Assembly: GCF_030717995.2 (NCBI RefSeq)
Contig: NZ_CP157743.1
Span: 1,116,001-1,180,000, forward strand
Length of the DNA stretch: 64,000 nt
Direction of reading: 5' to 3'
From: Methylomarinum sp. Ch1-1
Lineage (GTDB): Bacteria > Pseudomonadota > Gammaproteobacteria > Methylococcales > Methylomonadaceae
Shown: in pieces, positions 59,661-64,000 of the stretch
Layout of the letters: each line of letters begins with the position of its first letter
How positions within the stretch are numbered: position 1 is the first letter of the stretch
Notes under the pieces: model-generated
What the model saw: only the letters and a program-made list of their open reading frames with translations
The model's database searches: none
Told to the model about the DNA's origin: nothing
Made by a program: the position numbers and the translations under genes

Positions 59661-61822
59661 TCTACCGGCTCGGTCTGCAATAATTTTTCACCGTGACGCC
59701 AGATCGTCGCCGACACCCGGTGCCGGCCGCGGCGCAAGGTCCATAAGTGACGACCTCCTACGGTCTTCGCAACGGCTCGGCCATCGATACGCCATTCCAC
59801 GCGATCGTCGGGATTTATGCCCTGTAAAATAAATTCGAAGCGTTGTTTCGCCGCCGGAATTCTCGGGTCGATCGCCAAGTGCAAGCCAGGACTAGGCTGT
59901 CTGAATCTGATGGGCAATGGCTGGATCTTTTCGGCCTTTGAGGCGGCTTGTTTAGTGGGGAGAAAGTATTCTTCGCGCAATGATTGGCATGCGCTATGGG
60001 TCGCCACCGGCTGTCCTGTTGTTCGGCAGACGGTCTTGCGGATCAGTTGGGGACTTAAATACAGCGGCTGGGTTTGTCGTTGTTGATTCACGCGCGAAAA
60101 AACGCTGCGCAGCAGCAAACCAGGCCCGCGTGCGCCGGTCAAGCCGTCGGTCGGCCGATTATTCAGGTTGCCCATCCAGACCCCGACCGTGTAGCGGTCA
60201 TTGAAACCGACCGCCCAACTGTCCCTGAAATCGCTGGAGGTGCCGGTTTTGATCGCCGTTTGTTGCGGCAGGTTCAAGACGCTGGCGGAACCGAATTCCA
60301 GTCTGCGCGCCTCCGGGTCGGAAAGAATATTGCCGACCAGCGAGGCGACCGCTGACGAAAACAGGCGTTTGCCTGCCTCCGCCTTGTTTTTTTCAAACTG
60401 CAGCGGTCGCGAGACGCCGCGATTGGCCAGCGTCGAAAAGCCCTGTACTAATTGCAACAAAGAGACTTCGGCGTTGCCCAAGGCCAGGCCGTCGCCATAG
60501 ACCTCCGGGTGGCGGGTCAGGTCGGCGAAGCCCAGCTGCCTTAAACGAGTCAAATAGCGTTGTACGCCAACATATTGTATCGTGCGCAACGCGGGGATAT
60601 TCAGCGAATTACCCAAGGCTTCGCGGAGACTGACCGGGCCGTAGAATACCCGGCTGTAATTTTGATACTCATGCAGTCCGTATCCGACCGATTCCGCCAG
60701 CGGGGCATCGTCGATGATCGCCGCCGCCGTCCAGCCTTTTTCCAGGGCCATCGCATAGAGGAAAGGCTTCAAGGCAGAACCGGGCTGCCTTAGCGTCGTG
60801 ACGCCGTCTATCATCGCTGCCGGTTGCTGCCGATTTCCCGCGCCGGCGACAACCCAGGCCAGTATTTCGCTGCGTCGATGATCGACGACCAATAACGCGG
60901 CATTGTCGACATGATGCTCGGATAAAATCGTCATGCGCTGGTCCAGCAAGCCTTGCAGTTTTTGTTGCAACACGCCGTCCAGCGTCGTGACCAGTTTTTT
61001 TTCATCGCCGTCGTAGTTGCGCAGCACATGACGCACAAAATGGGAGGCTTGAACGGCTAAGGCCGGTTTCTTTAACGCGAATGGTTCCCGGGCCAACGTT
61101 GCCATCTCGTCGGGCGGCAATAAGTGGGCGCCCAGGCGTTGTATCGCTTGTTCCAACGCCGCGGTTTTTTTATAAATATCCAGCCGCGACGGCGCCCTGA
61201 CCAAGACCGCTAGCGCCAGCATCTCCTTTTTACTTAGGGTCTCCAGATCGCGGTCGAAATAATAGCGTGCCGCCTGTTTAACGCCCCGGCGCTTGGCGGC
61301 ATAGGGCGCCTGGTTTAGATAAAACCACAGGATTTGTCGTTTGCCGACCGAGCGTTCCAATTGGCGCGCCTCCCAGCCTTCCAGCCAACGCGACCAGACC
61401 GTTCTGGGTCTAGGGTGTAGCATCTTGACGACCTGTTCGGACAGTGTGCTGGCGCCGCGTACGGTGCGCAGATTGATCATGTTTTGATATAAGGCATGCA
61501 GCCGGGCGAGCCAATCGATGCCCGCGTGCCGGTAAAAACGCTGGTCTTCGGCCTTGATCAAGGCTAGGCGCAAGAAGGCTGGTATCCGATGCAATGGCGT
61601 CAAATCATGCACATTCCAGCGATTTTGATAGGTGATGGAAAGCGGCTGTCGATGTCGGTCCAGCAGCTGCATCTTGTCCGCTTCCGCCAATATCTTCGTC
61701 AATGTAGCCGGAATCGGCAACAAGGCATGAGCGGTGACGGCGGCCAGGCCCGCGAAGGTTAACAGCGCCGCCGCGAAATAGCGGTATAAAAGCGAGCCAT
61801 GCCACCGACCTTTCTTATTCAC
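59645..61822 (-). CDS. pbpC: Penicillin-binding protein 1C
   Basis: 725-residue bifunctional murein synthase. N-terminal membrane anchor (about 13-33); glycosyltransferase domain with AEDQRFYRHAGIDW (catalytic Glu92) and GASTLSEQVVKMLHPRPRT; transpeptidase domain with SxxK in QPGSALKPFLYAMALEKGW (about 347), SLN in LGNSLNIPALRTI, and KTGTSSDFRDSWAVGF (about 523). The C-terminal 90 residues (from about RFRQPSPGLHLAIDPRIPAA) form the beta-rich PBP1C tail. The ATG overlaps the stop of the alpha-2-macroglobulin gene. PBP1C and bacterial alpha-2-macroglobulin are a well-known periplasmic pair in which wall repair and protease trapping are linked. Confidence 0.94.
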   Translation of the reverse strand: MNKKGRWHGSLLYRYFAAALLTFAGLAAVTAHALLPIPATLTKILAEADKMQLLDRHRQPLSITYQNRWNVHDLTPLHRIPAFLRLALIKAEDQRFYRHAGIDWLARLHALYQNMINLRTVRGASTLSEQVVKMLHPRPRTVWSRWLEGWEARQLERSVGKRQILWFYLNQAPYAAKRRGVKQAARYYFDRDLETLSKKEMLALAVLVRAPSRLDIYKKTAALEQAIQRLGAHLLPPDEMATLAREPFALKKPALAVQASHFVRHVLRNYDGDEKKLVTTLDGVLQQKLQGLLDQRMTILSEHHVDNAALLVVDHRRSEILAWVVAGAGNRQQPAAMIDGVTTLRQPGSALKPFLYAMALEKGWTAAAIIDDAPLAESVGYGLHEYQNYSRVFYGPVSLREALGNSLNIPALRTIQYVGVQRYLTRLRQLGFADLTRHPEVYGDGLALGNAEVSLLQLVQGFSTLANRGVSRPLQFEKNKAEAGKRLFSSAVASLVGNILSDPEARRLEFGSASVLNLPQQTAIKTGTSSDFRDSWAVGFNDRYTVGVWMGNLNNRPTDGLTGARGPGLLLRSVFSRVNQQRQTQPLYLSPQLIRKTVCRTTGQPVATHSACQSLREEYFLPTKQAASKAEKIQPLPIRFRQPSPGLHLAIDPRIPAAKQRFEFILQGINPDDRVEWRIDGRAVAKTVGGRHLWTLRRGRHRVSATIWRHGEKLLQTEPVDYRVN

Positions 61823-64000
61823 TTTTCTTCGACCCGTAATCTGCCTGTCTGACTCTTGCCGAAGACATCGGGATCATACATCTCCTCGGCGTGCGCCGCT
61901 TGCCTGCTAAATTCACCGACGGCAATGGCTTGAGCCGTGTAACTCAAATGGTAACGGCCGGCCGGGAGATAATCGGAATAAAAACGCACCGTATCATGTT
62001 TGATTTCGCGGTGATAGAAACTCCAGCGCGAGACGTTATAGCCGATCCAGTCGTCGAACTGGAACCACCAGGCGCCCCCGGCCATCGCCCTTTCGCCTTT
62101 AGCGGCGTCGACGCCGGAGGCTGTGGCCAGATCGCGGTTGACCGGTTCCAGTCCGCCCGGCACCGGATCTTCGACGACGACGAAATGCCTGGCCGCCGGC
62201 AGCGACAGATATAGGTCGACCCGCACCAGTTCGCCCCGGCTTATGTTCGTCACGCTGTCGGCATGGGGGTCGCGGCTATCCAGCAGCAGCCATCGACCAT
62301 TGCGCTCGACGCTGTATTCCCGGCGCAGGTCGATGCCGGCGTTGATCGGCTGACTTATGCCTTCACGCGGCGCATAGGATAAGCGGGTGCTGTGATAAAG
62401 GCGCCCGCGTCCTTGTCGGGTTATCGTCACCGTTCGCGCTTGACCGAGCATGTCTTCGTGCAGCGGCAGGGTCAGCGTCTTGGCCCGATCGCGCCGGTCG
62501 TCAAAGGCGACGTCGCCGAGGGGCTCGTTTTCGACAGCGACGCTGACTTCCAAGGCCGGTTGCTCACTTTCGTAACGCCGGCTGTAATCGGTCAGCGCCT
62601 GCATGCAAAACAGGTTTTCTTGGGTGTTTTCCCAGTGATCGCGCTTGCCCCGGGCCTGAGTGATCGTTCTGACCAGCTTGAACGGACTGTCGCCGGGCTG
62701 CTTGCTTTGGATCAATGCCGACAGGATCGCACAATTGGCCCGCAACGGCGTCGCTAATATGCGTGTATAGCTGTCGTCCAGCTCCTCGTTGAAGGAAAGC
62801 TTGCCGCCCGACTGCTGGGCGTGGCTGATGATCATGTCGCGGACCTCGGCCACGAGCCGTTCTCCGCCTTGGACGGCCAAGGCCGCCTGCAGATAATGGG
62901 CCTTGCCGAACAAGCTCATGTAGGGGACATGAGGGCGATAGCGGCGTAGGTCGGACAGGCCGACCTTGCCCTGAGCGCTCAAGGCAGCCAGCGCGACCGC
63001 ACGCACGGTCGCGGCCATGCCCTTGCTGTAGAAAGTCGGCGAGGCATCCTTGCGTAACAAGGTCTGCAGATAAGCATGCAACTGCCGTTCGACGGGGGCC
63101 GGGATATCATGGCCGGCGTCGCGCAGCCAGTTGAAGGCGAGCGCCGTGTAGGCGCTCAGATAGGGACTGACATAGTCGTTTTGCGGGAGGTAATAAGTCA
63201 TGCCGCCGTTCGGCGCCTGAAAGTCGGCCGCCCGGGCCAGTATTTCTCGCGGCAGTCCGGCGCTTTCCGGCCAGCTGAGCTCATCCGGCAAATAATCGTG
63301 TAGGCGCTGGAAATGCGCCGCCATCACCGCTTGGCTGAGCTGCTGCTCCCAACAATGATAAGGGTAATCGCGCAGATAGCGGAATGCGCCGCCGATATTG
63401 CCGATCACCGAAGGCGACAATTCGACGCTGATGTCGCCGATATCCGGATGGATTTGTTTCGGCACGGCTAGTGCGGCTGTGACTTGATCGTCGCGAGTGC
63501 TGCCATAATCGGCGGCGGTGATCAGCGCGCGCCGTTTCAATATCGGGATGGCATGCCGCAGTGCGTCGCCGTCCCGTTCGTCGACAGCGGTGACGTTGAA
63601 ACGGATTTCGTCCTGATCGAGATCGCGGCTCAGTTTGATCGATGAAGCAAGGGTTTCGGCATAAACGGTCTGGCGTTGATAAGCATCCAACTCCAGCGTT
63701 TTGGTCAGGCTGAACGCCTTGTCGAGATCGCCTTCGGCGCTGATGACGACCTGGATGCTGCGCTTTTGATCGCTGCGGTTCATGATGCTGAAACCGGCCA
63801 TGAAGCGGTCGCCTTCGCTGACCTGGTTGGGCATGACCGGGCGGATCTCGGTCGGCTGATTGACCTTGAAGCTTTGTTGCCCTAGCCCCATGCGGTCGCC
63901 GGGGGTGACCGCCAGCGCCAGGATGCGCCAGCCGGTCAAATTATCCGGTAAGGTGAATTCGATGTCCGCATTGCCAGCGTCGTCGGTTTTGATGGATGGG
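61819..64000 (-). CDS. Bacterial alpha-2-macroglobulin family protein, partial
   Basis: C-terminal ~727 residues; the gene continues past base 64000, where the frame is still open (SIKTDDAGNADIEFTLPDNL then TGWRILALAVTPGD). The thioester motif CWEQ is present in DYPYHCWEQQLSQAVMAAHF, so this is the protease-trapping type (YfhM-like) and not the thioester-free kind. The alpha/alpha thioester-domain repeats follow (GGMTYYLPQNDYVSPYLSAY, TALAFNWLRDAG). The end, GRYHLSYTAQAIAVGEFSRQ, is the usual receptor-binding-like domain. It is presumably a periplasmic lipoprotein; the N-terminus is not visible. Stop and pbpC start overlap (ATGA). Confidence 0.92.
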   Translation of the reverse strand, partial: PSIKTDDAGNADIEFTLPDNLTGWRILALAVTPGDRMGLGQQSFKVNQPTEIRPVMPNQVSEGDRFMAGFSIMNRSDQKRSIQVVISAEGDLDKAFSLTKTLELDAYQRQTVYAETLASSIKLSRDLDQDEIRFNVTAVDERDGDALRHAIPILKRRALITAADYGSTRDDQVTAALAVPKQIHPDIGDISVELSPSVIGNIGGAFRYLRDYPYHCWEQQLSQAVMAAHFQRLHDYLPDELSWPESAGLPREILARAADFQAPNGGMTYYLPQNDYVSPYLSAYTALAFNWLRDAGHDIPAPVERQLHAYLQTLLRKDASPTFYSKGMAATVRAVALAALSAQGKVGLSDLRRYRPHVPYMSLFGKAHYLQAALAVQGGERLVAEVRDMIISHAQQSGGKLSFNEELDDSYTRILATPLRANCAILSALIQSKQPGDSPFKLVRTITQARGKRDHWENTQENLFCMQALTDYSRRYESEQPALEVSVAVENEPLGDVAFDDRRDRAKTLTLPLHEDMLGQARTVTITRQGRGRLYHSTRLSYAPREGISQPINAGIDLRREYSVERNGRWLLLDSRDPHADSVTNISRGELVRVDLYLSLPAARHFVVVEDPVPGGLEPVNRDLATASGVDAAKGERAMAGGAWWFQFDDWIGYNVSRWSFYHREIKHDTVRFYSDYLPAGRYHLSYTAQAIAVGEFSRQAAHAEEMYDPDVFGKSQTGRLRVEEK

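Noticed and set aside
1-64000. tRNA, rRNA or riboswitch
   Set aside because: I scanned for T-loop-like GTTCGA/GTTCAA contexts with matching stems and rRNA signature words and found none I could support; a covariance search would be decisive.

Overview
The window looks like chromosomal DNA of a gammaproteobacterium. An osmoadaptation operon with its own aspartokinase, a Na+-translocating NADH:quinone reductase, aryl-polyene-type lipid genes and a heavy load of short palindromic repeats would all fit a methanotroph-like member of the Methylococcales. That placement is an inference: no methane- or methanol-oxidation gene lies in the window. I saw no rRNA, tRNA or CRISPR array.

Layout. 1-2.5 kb: the 5' part of a haem-cytochrome oxidoreductase with an apparent frameshift, a TPR protein, and gene relics between two ~88-bp direct repeats. 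2.8-7.0 kb: a papain-like protease, FtsH and a tandem-duplicated SmbP-type metal-binding protein. 7.5-14.0 kb: ectA-ectB-ask without ectC, followed by a large HD-GYP c-di-GMP phosphodiesterase. 14.7-22.3 kb, minus strand: an orphan lipoprotein, a DUF2845 protein, and nqrA-B-C-E-F, with nqrD absent and a miniature inverted-repeat element between nqrE and nqrF. 22.6-29.1 kb: a TauE-like permease, a lipoprotein, and the COG4648/LolA-like/MMPL export trio known from aryl polyene clusters, then a flavoprotein. 29.9-37.7 kb: a P-type ATPase and a cell-envelope group with a haem peroxidase and a muramidase.

37.8-51.0 kb is the most unusual block. It holds two flavin-dependent-halogenase-like proteins, a carrier protein, a free-standing HxxxD condensation/acyltransferase-like protein, an amino-acid adenylating ligase and a PigA/PltE-like acyl-CoA dehydrogenase. 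Divergent from these runs a KS-DH-KR-KS set in the order found in aryl polyene clusters. Together they suggest that an amino acid, plausibly proline, is loaded on the carrier and oxidised, plausibly to a pyrrolyl thioester. It would then be halogenated and extended by a type II polyene machinery, and the product handled by the export trio about 15 kb upstream. The parts are seen in the sequence; the product is inference. An RTX protein, cmoM and a small membrane protein sit inside this block.

51-64 kb: a nested repeat insertion, then tightly overlapping macro-domain/msrB/M18 peptidase genes. These are followed by a YfiR / CHASE8-HAMP-PAS-GGDEF-EAL / TonB-receptor / AlkB operon and, convergent to it, pbpC with an alpha-2-macroglobulin gene that leaves the window.

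Repeats matter here. A 100-400-bp family built round a GC-rich palindrome occurs three times, and in one copy forms the last codons of a gene. A 104-bp MITE-like element occurs twice, with a decayed third relative.
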